Assembly (NCBI RefSeq): GCF_036195045.1
Contig: NZ_CP108100.1
Coordinates: 6,076,001-6,140,000, forward strand
DNA: 64,000 nucleotides
Source: Streptomyces sp. NBC_00236
Lineage (GTDB): Bacteria; Actinomycetota; Actinomycetes; Streptomycetales; Streptomycetaceae
Direction of reading: 5' to 3'
The notes under the pieces were generated by a model. It saw nothing but the letters and a program-made list of their open reading frames with translations. It made no database searches and was not told the DNA's origin. This document shows, one piece after another, positions 54,135 through 64,000 of the stretch. Position 1 is the stretch's first letter. Each line of letters starts with the position of its first letter. The position numbers were made by a program, and so were the translations under genes.

Positions 54135-55111
54135 AGTTCCTGCTCCAACGGCTCGCCTTCTACCTGGTCACCGCGTGGGCCGCGATCACCATCAACTTCC
54201 TCATCCCGCGGATGATGCCCGGCGACCCGGTGCAGTCCCTCATGGCCCGCTTCCAGGGACAGCTGGACACCAGCGCCATCGCCTCGCTCCAGGCCCTGTT
54301 CGGCCTGGACAAGCACCAGTCGCTCTGGCAGCAGTACACCGACTACTGGAGCCATCTGCTCGACGGCGACCTCGGCATGTCCTTCACCTTCTTCCCGACC
54401 CCGGTCAGCGAGGTCATCGGCCAGGCGCTGCCGTGGACGCTCGCGCTCGTCGGCATCACCACGCTGATCAGCTTCGTGCTCGGCACCGGCATCGGGGTCT
54501 ACACCGGCTGGCGGCGCGGCTCCTGGATGGACAACCTGCTGCCCGTCACCACGTTCATCTCGGCCATCCCGTACTTCTGGCTCGGTCTCGTCGCCATCTC
54601 GCTGTTCGCCATGAAGTGGCCGCTCTTCCCGGCCGGCGGCGGATACGACAACGGGCTGGTGCCCGCCTTCGACTGGCCGTTCATCTCCAGCGCGCTCTAC
54701 CACGGAGTGCTGCCCGGCCTCACGATCGTGCTCAGCGCCGTGGCCGGCTGGGTCCTCGGCATGCGCAACATGATGGTGACGGTGTCGAGCGAGGACTACG
54801 TCATGGTCGCCCAGGCCAAGGGGCTCTCCGAGCGCCGGGTGATGTTCGGCTACGCCGCCCGCAACGCGATCCTTCCCAACATCTCCGGCTTCGCCCTCTC
54901 GCTCGGCTTCATCGTCGGCGGCACGCTCCTGGTGGAGATGGTCTTCAACTACCCGGGCATCGGCTTCCAGCTCCTCCAGGGCGTGGGCGCCAAGGACTAC
55001 CCCCTCATGCAGGGCGTCTTCCTGATCATCACGCTCTCCGTGCTCGCGGCGAACCTCCTCGCCGACGTCCTCTACATGGTCCTCGACCCCCGTACCCGAA
55101 GGGAGGCGTAG
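54131..55111 (+). CDS. ABC transporter permease (OppB-like)
   Basis: This 326-aa permease has about six membrane helices: an N-terminal helix [18 protein letters not shown], then the long extracytoplasmic loop with PGDPV, and the binding-protein-dependent transport EAA loop [25 protein letters not shown]. The end is typical of the OppB/DppB family ([19 protein letters not shown]). It uses GTG 54131, overlapping the ATPase gene. It forms the channel with the next permease. Confidence 0.94.
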   Translation: MKFLLQRLAFYLVTAWAAITINFLIPRMMPGDPVQSLMARFQGQLDTSAIASLQALFGLDKHQSLWQQYTDYWSHLLDGDLGMSFTFFPTPVSEVIGQALPWTLALVGITTLISFVLGTGIGVYTGWRRGSWMDNLLPVTTFISAIPYFWLGLVAISLFAMKWPLFPAGGGYDNGLVPAFDWPFISSALYHGVLPGLTIVLSAVAGWVLGMRNMMVTVSSEDYVMVAQAKGLSERRVMFGYAARNAILPNISGFALSLGFIVGGTLLVEMVFNYPGIGFQLLQGVGAKDYPLMQGVFLIITLSVLAANLLADVLYMVLDPRTRREA

Positions 55112-55115
55112 GGAC

Positions 55116-56167
55116 ATGGCCGTCATCGCAACCGAGGCCGCCGTACTCGACGCGGCCGAGACCCCGGCGCCCAGTAAGCGCAGGTTCCGCTTCCTGCGCG
55201 GCCGCAAGACCGTCGTCGGACTCTGCATCCTGCTGTTCTTCGTGCTGCTCGCCGTCATCGGCCCGTGGATCGCCCCGTACGACCCCGACATGATGAGCAA
55301 GGAACTGCTCCAGCCGCCTTCCGGTTCCCACTGGTTCGGTACCACGCAGACCGGTCAGGACGTGCTCTCGCAGATCCTCGTCGGCACCCGCGGCGTCCTC
55401 GTCGTCGGATTCGTCGCCGGCATCATCGCCACCATCCTCTCCGTGCTGATCGGCGTCAGCGCCGGCTTCCTCGGCGGCACCGCCGACGAAGTCCTCTCGC
55501 TGCTCTCCAACGTCTTCCTGGTCATCCCCGGACTGCCGCTGATCATCATCATCGCCAGCTTCGTCTCCGACACGGGCGACCTCCTGATCGCCGCCGTCAT
55601 CGCCCTGACCTCCTGGGCCTGGGGCGCCCGGGTGCTGCGCGCCCAGACGCTGTCGCTGCGCCGCCGCGACTACGTCGAAGCGGCCCGTGCCACCGGTGAG
55701 TCGACCTGGCGGATCATCTTCTTCGAGGTGCTCCCCAACCTGGCCGCCGTCATCGCCTCCGGCTTCGTCGGCACGGTCATCTTCGCGATCCTCTCCGAGA
55801 TCACGCTCGCCTTCATCGGCGTCGCCGACATCTCCAACTGGAACTGGGGGACCGTCCTGTTCTGGGCGCAGTCCAACCAGGCCCTCGCCCAGGGCGCCTG
55901 GTGGTGGTTCGTCCCGGCCGGACTCTGCATCGCGCTGCTCGGCATGTCGCTCGCCCTCATCAACTTCGGCATCGACGAGTTCGTCAACCCGCGCCTGCGC
56001 ACCGAGACCGGCGGCTCCCGCAAGGTCCGCATGCGCGTCGGCTTCACGCCCGTGGCCCGTACGAGCACACCGGAGGCCGGCTTCACGCCCGTGGCCCGTA
56101 CGAGCACACCGGAGGCCGGCTTCACGCCCGTGGCCCGTACCGGCACGTCCAAGAAGGAGCCCCGCCC

Positions 56168-56171
<4 letters not shown>
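55116..56171 (+). CDS. ABC transporter permease (OppC-like) with repeat tail
   Basis: This 351-aa permease starts MAVIATEAAVLDAAETPAPS. It has the DppC-type N-terminus (GLCILLFFVLLAVIGPWIAPYD), HWFGTTQTGQDVLSQILVGTR and the EAA loop YVEAARATGESTWRIIFFEVLPN. After the last helix, the C-terminal tail has tandem GFTPVARTSTPEA units encoded by a 39-bp DNA repeat, unusual in this family. The start is 4 bp after the previous stop. The stop overlaps the next ATPase start. Confidence 0.93.
56040..56140 (+). repeat. in-frame 39-bp tandem repeat in the OppC-like gene
   Basis: Unit 56040-56078 is repeated exactly at 56079-56117, and the first 23 bases recur from 56118. The 39-bp period keeps the frame and encodes two full 13-aa units plus a partial third in the cytoplasmic tail. 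Confidence 0.95.
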
Positions 56172-57178
<1,007 letters not shown>

Positions 57179-57210
57179 CGCACTTCGCCACGCACACCTC
57201 CAGGAGAACC

Positions 57211-58629
<1,419 letters not shown>

Positions 58630-58684
58630 CCGCGCCCGCGCGCGTGGCCGCGCGACCCCCATGGATACGAACGGGAGCCCCACC

Positions 58685-60559
58685 GTGCCCTCTCGTACGA
58701 CTCTGGCAGCCACCACCGCCGCACTGATCGCCCTCGCCGCCCCCATGGCCTTCGCCGCCCCGGCCGCGCCCCGGCCGGCGGCGCAGGCCGCGGCCTGGGA
58801 CACCGACCGGGCGGCCGCCGCCCACGCCGCCGACCCCGGCTCCGTCACTGCGTCGGGCAGCGAGAACGGCGCCACCGGACCGGGAGCCGCAGCCGACGGC
58901 GACGGCACCACCCGCTGGTCCAGCGACTTCGCCGACAACGCCTGGATCCGGGTCGACCTCGGCTCCGTCATCCGGATCAGCCGGGTCACCCTCGACTGGG
59001 AGGCCGCCTACGGCAGGAAGTACGTCCTGGAGGCGTCGAAGAACGGCACCGACTGGACCACCTTCTACACCGAGGACGACGGCACCGGCGGCAGCGTCAC
59101 CGCACACACCTACCCGCAGGAGGTCACCGGCCGCTACGTCCGGATGCGCGGCGTCCAGCGCGCCACCGCCTGGGGCTACTCGCTGTACTCCTTCAAGGTG
59201 TACGGAGGGGAGCAGGCCTCCGCGTCCACGACCCGGAGCAACCTCGCCCTGAACCACCCCGCGTACGGCAACCTCTACCAGCACGCGGGCAATTCACCGG
59301 CCTTCGTCACCGACGGCGGGTGGCCGGCCGACCTCAAGGCCGACCAGTCGCGCTGGTCCAGCGACTGGAACGCGGACCGCTGGGTCGGCGTCGACCTCGG
59401 AGCCACCTCCACGATCGACACGGTCGACCTGTACTGGGAGGCGGCCTACGCCGTCGACTACCGGATCCAGGTCTCCGACGACAACCGTACCTGGCGCACC
59501 GTCTACCAACCCTCCGCCGCCGACGTCGCCGCCCGCCGCGCCGATGTCAAGGCGCCGGGCGAGGCCGCCGGGCGCCACGACACCGTGACCCTGTCCACCC
59601 CGGCGAGGGGCCGTTACGTCCGGATGCTCGGCATCGAGCGCCGCTCCTTCTACAACCCCGCACCCGCCACGGCCCAGTTCGGCTACTCCCTCTACGAGTT
59701 CCAGGTCTTGGGCACCGGAGGGAGCGCGGACGCCGCCTACCCGGCCCTGCCCAAGGACCCCGGCGGCGCGTACAGCACCACCTTCTTCGACGACTTCACC
59801 GGCTCGGGCCTGGACCGCTCCAAGTGGCGGGTGGTGCGCACCGGCACGGAGATGGGCCCCGTCAACGGGGAGTCGCAGGCCTACGTCGACTCGACGGACA
59901 ACATCCGCACCGAGAACGGCGCCCTCGTTCTGGAGTCGAAGTACTGCAAGGCGTGCACCCCCACGCCCAACGGAACCTTCGACTTCACCTCCGGCCGGGT
60001 CGACACCAACACCAGGTTCGACTTCACCTACGGCAAGGTCAGCGCCCGTATGAAGCTGCCGGTCGGCGACGGCTTCTGGCCCGCCTTCTGGATGCTCGGC
60101 AGCAACGTGGACGACCCGTCCGTCTCGTGGCCCGGCTCGGGCGAGACGGACATCATGGAGAACATCGGCTACGGCGACTGGACCAGCTCCGCCCTGCACG
60201 GCCCCGGCTACTCGGCCGACGGCAACATCGGCAAGCAGCAGACCTACCCCAACGGCGGCCGGGCCGACGCGTGGCACACCTACGGCGTCGAGTGGACGCC
60301 CGAAGGCATGACGTTCACCGTCGACGACCGGGTCGTCCAGACGACCTCCCGCCAGAAGCTCGAGTCCACCCGCGGCCAGTGGGTCTTCGACCACAACCAG
60401 TACGTGATCCTCAACCTGGCTCTCGGCGGGGCGTATCCCGCCGGCTGGAACAAGGTCACCACGCCCTACTGGGGCCTTCCGCAGTCCAGCGTCGACCGCA
60501 TCGCGCAGGGCGGCGTCAAGGCGGAGATCGACTGGGTGCGCGTCGAGCAGAAGAAATAG
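58685..60559 (+). CDS. secreted GH16 endo-beta-glucanase with two discoidin-like (CBM32) domains
   Basis: This 624-aa protein starts at GTG 58685 (SD GGGAG) with a Sec signal ending near AFA-AP. Two F5/8 type C-like domains follow (about residues 40-180 and 185-345, each with RWSSD...VDLG and YVRM). The GH16 catalytic domain comes last, with the motif ETDIMEN, nucleophile E487, D489 and acid/base E492. GH16 bacterial enzymes with this motif cut beta-1,3 or mixed beta-1,3/1,4-glucan. It is probably an extracellular laminarinase feeding the ABC importer. ATG 58661 is an alternative start. Confidence 0.9.
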   Translation: MPSRTTLAATTAALIALAAPMAFAAPAAPRPAAQAAAWDTDRAAAAHAADPGSVTASGSENGATGPGAAADGDGTTRWSSDFADNAWIRVDLGSVIRISRVTLDWEAAYGRKYVLEASKNGTDWTTFYTEDDGTGGSVTAHTYPQEVTGRYVRMRGVQRATAWGYSLYSFKVYGGEQASASTTRSNLALNHPAYGNLYQHAGNSPAFVTDGGWPADLKADQSRWSSDWNADRWVGVDLGATSTIDTVDLYWEAAYAVDYRIQVSDDNRTWRTVYQPSAADVAARRADVKAPGEAAGRHDTVTLSTPARGRYVRMLGIERRSFYNPAPATAQFGYSLYEFQVLGTGGSADAAYPALPKDPGGAYSTTFFDDFTGSGLDRSKWRVVRTGTEMGPVNGESQAYVDSTDNIRTENGALVLESKYCKACTPTPNGTFDFTSGRVDTNTRFDFTYGKVSARMKLPVGDGFWPAFWMLGSNVDDPSVSWPGSGETDIMENIGYGDWTSSALHGPGYSADGNIGKQQTYPNGGRADAWHTYGVEWTPEGMTFTVDDRVVQTTSRQKLESTRGQWVFDHNQYVILNLALGGAYPAGWNKVTTPYWGLPQSSVDRIAQGGVKAEIDWVRVEQKK

Positions 60560-60671
60560 CGGAAGAACGACAGACCACCACCCCCCGCACCTCCAGGTCA
60601 CAACCGCACCCGCGCGCGGCACGGCACCGCACCCCGCCGTGCCGCGCGCCCACCGCACCGAGGAGCCGCAC

Positions 60672-63600
60672 ATGCCACCCCGCAACCGTCACCGGGCGAG
60701 ACCCGCGACCGCCGCACTGGCCGCCGCCACCGTCCTGGCCGGCCTGCTCGCAGGCGCCGTCCCCAGCGCCGCGGCGCCCGTCGCGGCCGACGAACCGGCG
60801 CCCGTCGCCATCGACCGGTTCGAGGGCGAGGTCCCCTTCGCCAACCAGCCCGCCGAGGGCATCTTCACCTGGGGCGGCGACGCCGACGACCCGCCCACCC
60901 TGGCGCTGAAGGAACGCGCGGACGCGCCCGAGGGTGCGAAGGTCCTCGAAGGCACCTACGACATCAGCGGCTACGGCGGCCTCAGCCACGACTACGCCGC
61001 CGACCAGCCTGCCCACGACTGGTCCGCCCACAAGGGCATCCGCTTCTGGTGGTACGGCCAGAACACCGCACCCCTGCCGCCCGGTTCGGGCAAGAAGATC
61101 AGCTTCGAGATCAAGGACGGCGGCGCCCACGGCGAGGCCTCCGAGCTCTGGACCACCTCCTTCACCGACGACTGGGAGGGCTGGCACCAGGTCGAGATCC
61201 CGTTCGCCGACTTCACCTACCGCGGCGACTACCAGCCCGTCGGCGGCATCGACCAGGTCCTCGGCCTCGACGAGATGTGGGGCTACGCCCTCACCCTGCC
61301 GCCCGGCGCCCCCGGCACGTTCGCCATCGACGGCATGGAGCTGTACGGGAAGGCCGACGCCGCCCTGAAGGCGAGCGTCGTCACCGACGCGGCCGTGCAC
61401 CCCGTCAAGCAGGGCGAGACCGCCGACATCGACCTCTCCGTCGCCACCACCGGCTCCCTCCCGCTGGAGGAGCCCGTCACCGTCGCGTACGAGACCAAGG
61501 GCGGCACCGGGGCCTCCGGCACCGACTACACGCCGGTCAGCGGCACGTACACCTTCCCCGCGGGCACCGCCTCCGGCACCACGCACCGGGTCTCCGTCAC
61601 CACGAAGAAGATCACCGGAGCCGCCTCCGCCAAGACGGTCCCGCTCGAACTCACCGTCACCGGCGCCAAGCCGCCGAAGGAGAACCCGCAGGTCGTCATC
61701 GACGCCCACGGGCTGCCCTACCAGAACCCGAAGCTGCCGGTGAAGAAGCGGGTCGCCGACCTGCTCGCCCGGATGTCGCCCGCCGAGAAGGCCGGCCAGA
61801 TGACGCAGGCGGAGCGCAACGCGCTCTCCTCGCAGGGCGACATCGCCACGTACGACCTCGGCTCGCTGCTCTCCGGCGGCGGATCCGTCCCCACGCCCAA
61901 CACGGCCGCGGCCTGGGCGAAGATGGTCGACGGCTACCAACTGCGCGCCCAGGCGACCCGCTTCCAGATCCCGCTGATCTACGGCGTGGACGCGGTGCAC
62001 GGCCACAACAACGTGATCGGCTCGACGATCATGCCGCACAACGTCGGCCTCGGCGCGACCCGCGACCCGAAGACCGTCGAGAAGACCGGCGCCGTCACCG
62101 CGAACGAGGTGCGCGCCACCGGCATCCCGTGGGACTTCGCCCCCTGCCTCTGCGTCTCGCGCGACGACCGCTGGGGCCGTGCCTACGAGGCGTACGGCGA
62201 GGACCCGGCACTCGTCGAGTCCCTGGAGACCGTGATCCAGGGCATGCAGGGCGCCCCGTCCGGCAAGGACCTCGACCGCAACGACAAGGTGCTGGCCACC
62301 GCCAAGCACTACGTCGGTGACGGCGGTACGGAGTACGGCTCCTCGACCACCGGTTCGTACCCCATCGACCAGGGCATCACCAAGGTCACCCGGCAGGAGC
62401 TCGAAGCCGTCCACCTCGCCCCGTTCGACGACGCCGTCAAGCGCGGGGTCGGCACGGTCATGCCGTCGTACTCCTCGCTCGACATCCTCGGGGACGACGA
62501 GGGCCCGGTGAAGATGCACGCCAACGCCGAGATGATCAACGGTGTGCTGAAGGACCGGATGGGCTTCGAGGGCTTCGTCATCAGCGACTGGCAGGCGATC
62601 GACCAGATCCCCGGCGACTACGCGAGCGACGTCCGTACGTCCGTCAACGCCGGACTCGACATGATCATGGTGCCCACGGCGTACAAGGACTTCACGAAGA
62701 CGCTCCAGGACGAGGTCACCGCCGGCCGCATCACCCAGGCCCGGATCGATGACGCGGTCTCCCGCATCCTGACGCAGAAGTTCAGGCTGGGGCTGTTCGA
62801 GAAGCCGTACGCCGACACGTCCAACCTGGACAAGGTCGGCTCGGCCGAGCACCGCGCGGTGGCCCGCGAGGCCGCCGCCAAGTCCCAGGTACTGCTGAAG
62901 AACGACGGCGGCGTGCTGCCGCTGAAGTCCACGCAGAAGGTGTACGTCGCCGGCTCCAACGCCGACGACATCGGCAACCAGGCCGGCGGCTGGACCGTCA
63001 GCTGGCAGGGCTCGTCCGGCAACATCACCCCGGGCACCACGATCCTGTCGGCCATGAAGAAGGACGCCGCCTCGGTCACGTACTCCAAGGACGCGTCGGC
63101 CGCCACGGACGGTTACGACGTCGGTGTCGTGGTCGTCGGCGAGACCCCGTACGCGGAGGGCATCGGCGACGTCGGCAACGGCCACGACCTGGAGCTCTCC
63201 GCCGCCGACAAGGCCGCGGTCGACAAGGTCTGCGCCGCGATGAAGTGCGCCGTCCTGATCGTCTCGGGCCGCCCGCAGCTCATCGGCGACCGCCTCGACG
63301 GCATCGACGCGCTGGTGGCCTCCTGGCTGCCGGGCACCGAGGGCGACGGCGTGGCCGACGTGCTCTTCGGCAAGCGGGCCTTCACCGGCCAGCTGCCGGT
63401 GAGCTGGCCGAAGTCCGAGTCGCAGCTGCCGATCAACGTGGGCGACGCGGCATACGACCCGCAGTTCCCCTACGGCTGGGGCCTGACCACCCTGAAGAAG
63501 CCCCCGGCCGGCGGCGAGCTCACGCTCGGCGCGCTCGCGCTGGCCGCCCAGGTCGCGGAGAAGACCGGCCTCGGCCGGACGGACGTGGGCCGGACCATCG

Positions 63601-63752
63601 TCGGCCAGGCCCGGCTGCTGGTCCAGCAGAAGACCGGCGGGAAGGTGACGGAAGCGGTGTCCAAGCCGTTCGCCGACGCCGACCACCTGCTGCTCACCGG
63701 TGACCTGACCGGTGCGGTGGCGAAGCTGAGGGCGGCGTACCGGGCCGCCTGA
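60672..63752 (+). CDS. secreted multidomain GH3 beta-glucosidase
   Basis: This 1026-aa secreted protein has a Sec signal (to about residue 37). A galactose-binding-like domain resembling CBM11/CIA30 (about 50-240) and a Calx-beta-like domain (about 255-340, ASGTDYTPVSGTYTFPAG) follow. The GH3 N-domain has nucleophile D638 in FVISDWQAI; the GH3 C-domain has VVVVGETPYAEG. An 80-residue helical tail resembles FIVAR-type domains. The two added modules suggest polysaccharide binding. ATG 60672 has GAGGAG upstream. It is the last gene of the island and is followed by a terminator. Confidence 0.93.
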   Translation: MPPRNRHRARPATAALAAATVLAGLLAGAVPSAAAPVAADEPAPVAIDRFEGEVPFANQPAEGIFTWGGDADDPPTLALKERADAPEGAKVLEGTYDISGYGGLSHDYAADQPAHDWSAHKGIRFWWYGQNTAPLPPGSGKKISFEIKDGGAHGEASELWTTSFTDDWEGWHQVEIPFADFTYRGDYQPVGGIDQVLGLDEMWGYALTLPPGAPGTFAIDGMELYGKADAALKASVVTDAAVHPVKQGETADIDLSVATTGSLPLEEPVTVAYETKGGTGASGTDYTPVSGTYTFPAGTASGTTHRVSVTTKKITGAASAKTVPLELTVTGAKPPKENPQVVIDAHGLPYQNPKLPVKKRVADLLARMSPAEKAGQMTQAERNALSSQGDIATYDLGSLLSGGGSVPTPNTAAAWAKMVDGYQLRAQATRFQIPLIYGVDAVHGHNNVIGSTIMPHNVGLGATRDPKTVEKTGAVTANEVRATGIPWDFAPCLCVSRDDRWGRAYEAYGEDPALVESLETVIQGMQGAPSGKDLDRNDKVLATAKHYVGDGGTEYGSSTTGSYPIDQGITKVTRQELEAVHLAPFDDAVKRGVGTVMPSYSSLDILGDDEGPVKMHANAEMINGVLKDRMGFEGFVISDWQAIDQIPGDYASDVRTSVNAGLDMIMVPTAYKDFTKTLQDEVTAGRITQARIDDAVSRILTQKFRLGLFEKPYADTSNLDKVGSAEHRAVAREAAAKSQVLLKNDGGVLPLKSTQKVYVAGSNADDIGNQAGGWTVSWQGSSGNITPGTTILSAMKKDAASVTYSKDASAATDGYDVGVVVVGETPYAEGIGDVGNGHDLELSAADKAAVDKVCAAMKCAVLIVSGRPQLIGDRLDGIDALVASWLPGTEGDGVADVLFGKRAFTGQLPVSWPKSESQLPINVGDAAYDPQFPYGWGLTTLKKPPAGGELTLGALALAAQVAEKTGLGRTDVGRTIVGQARLLVQQKTGGKVTEAVSKPFADADHLLLTGDLTGAVAKLRAAYRAA

Positions 63753-63757
63753 GACGA

Positions 63758-63790
63758 GCGGGCGGGCGGCGAGGTCAGCCGCCCGCCCGC
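63758..63790. terminator. GH3 gene terminator
   Basis: GCGGGCGGGCGGC (63758-63770) pairs exactly with GCCGCCCGCCCGC (63778-63790) across a 7-nt loop, 5 bp after the stop. Confidence 0.9.
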
Positions 63791-63821
63791 GCTTCTCACC
63801 CGTCTGGGTTAGCTTTGAACT

Positions 63822-64000
63822 ATGCGGAACAGGCCGTTCCCCCCTTTCCCGGTCCCGGCGTTCCTCGCGGGACTCCTCCTCCTCCTGCTGTCGGCGGCCG
63901 CCCTGCTCCTGGCCCCCGCCGCACCCGCCGCGACCACTGCCTCCACCGTCGACGAGGTCGCCCAGGCCCTGCGCAAGAGCCCGGTGTACGTCGATCCGGC
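63822..64000 (+). CDS. membrane or secreted protein, 3' end outside the window
   Basis: The first 59 codons are visible: MRNRPFPPFPVPAFLAG, a long hydrophobic Leu/Ala helix, then TASTVDEVAQALRKSPVYVDP. That end segment recurs in Streptomyces membrane proteins of unknown function, as I recall. TAGCTT at 63810-63815 lies 6 nt before the ATG, so the transcript is probably leaderless. It starts after the GH3 terminator and is not part of the glucan island. Confidence 0.7.
   Translation, partial: MRNRPFPPFPVPAFLAGLLLLLLSAAALLLAPAAPAATTASTVDEVAQALRKSPVYVDP

Noticed and set aside
60516..63686. 1056-codon minus-strand open frame over the GH3 gene
   Set aside because: Antisense of a strongly supported GH3 enzyme; composition is typical of reverse-frame translation.

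Overview
This is high-GC DNA (about 70 % G+C, almost every codon ending in G or C) with ATG/GTG/TTG starts, several probable leaderless promoters and actinobacterial gene families. It is almost certainly a Streptomyces chromosome core segment. From memory, the gene order matches S. coelicolor around SCO5495-SCO5529 (rmdB, gatCAB, ilvBNC, serA, put genes, leuB, ilvE, second urease locus, cimA). I saw no rRNA, tRNA, CRISPR array, insertion sequence or prophage.

Layout. 1-5.7 kb: a truncated GGDEF/EAL c-di-GMP protein, a non-coding stretch with a long inverted-repeat element, and the gatC-gatA-small membrane protein-gatB operon ending in a strong terminator. 5.7-17 kb: an MMPL transporter, small proteins, a large LAL-type LuxR regulator, an ABC-permease remnant, a glucose/sorbosone dehydrogenase-like lipoprotein, an aldo/keto reductase, a second inverted-repeat element and a 2-hydroxyacid dehydrogenase. 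17-26 kb: a polytopic PAS-GGDEF-EAL protein with a TTA codon, then ilvB-ilvN-ilvC behind a leader-peptide attenuator, and serA. 26-30 kb: a TetR gene with an operator-like promoter, then a PucR-type regulator divergent from a proline-to-glutamate pair (proline dehydrogenase, P5C dehydrogenase).

30-41 kb: a minus-strand, translationally coupled lipid operon (CDP-alcohol phosphotransferase, CDP-diglyceride synthase-like, PlsC-like acyltransferase), an AAC(2')-type acetyltransferase, an oxidoreductase divergent from a LysR gene, a structured leader with a 43-aa protein gene, a 32-bp minisatellite, a Tat-exported phosphatase, leuB and ilvE. 40.6-46.2 kb: a urease-like cassette (ureAB fusion, divergent ureC, agmatine deiminase, TetR, MHS transporter) without Ni-accessory genes and preceded by two copies of a palindromic operator. 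46.2-48.1 kb: cimA, preceded by an Ile-codon leader peptide and terminator.

48-63.8 kb is a sugar-utilisation island: a secreted GH30 enzyme, a LacI regulator, a five-gene peptide/nickel-type ABC importer, an intracellular GH1 beta-glucosidase, a secreted GH16 glucanase with two discoidin-like domains and a secreted multidomain GH3 enzyme. Together they look like a beta-glucan (laminarin-type beta-1,3/1,6) system: outside cleavage, oligosaccharide import, and cytoplasmic hydrolysis to glucose. The window ends inside a membrane protein gene.

Branched-chain amino-acid synthesis is the theme of the middle of the window (ilvBNC, leuB, ilvE, cimA). Two of its units carry recognisable peptide-coupled attenuators. 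Assignments rest on reading translated sequence and motifs; no database search was run.
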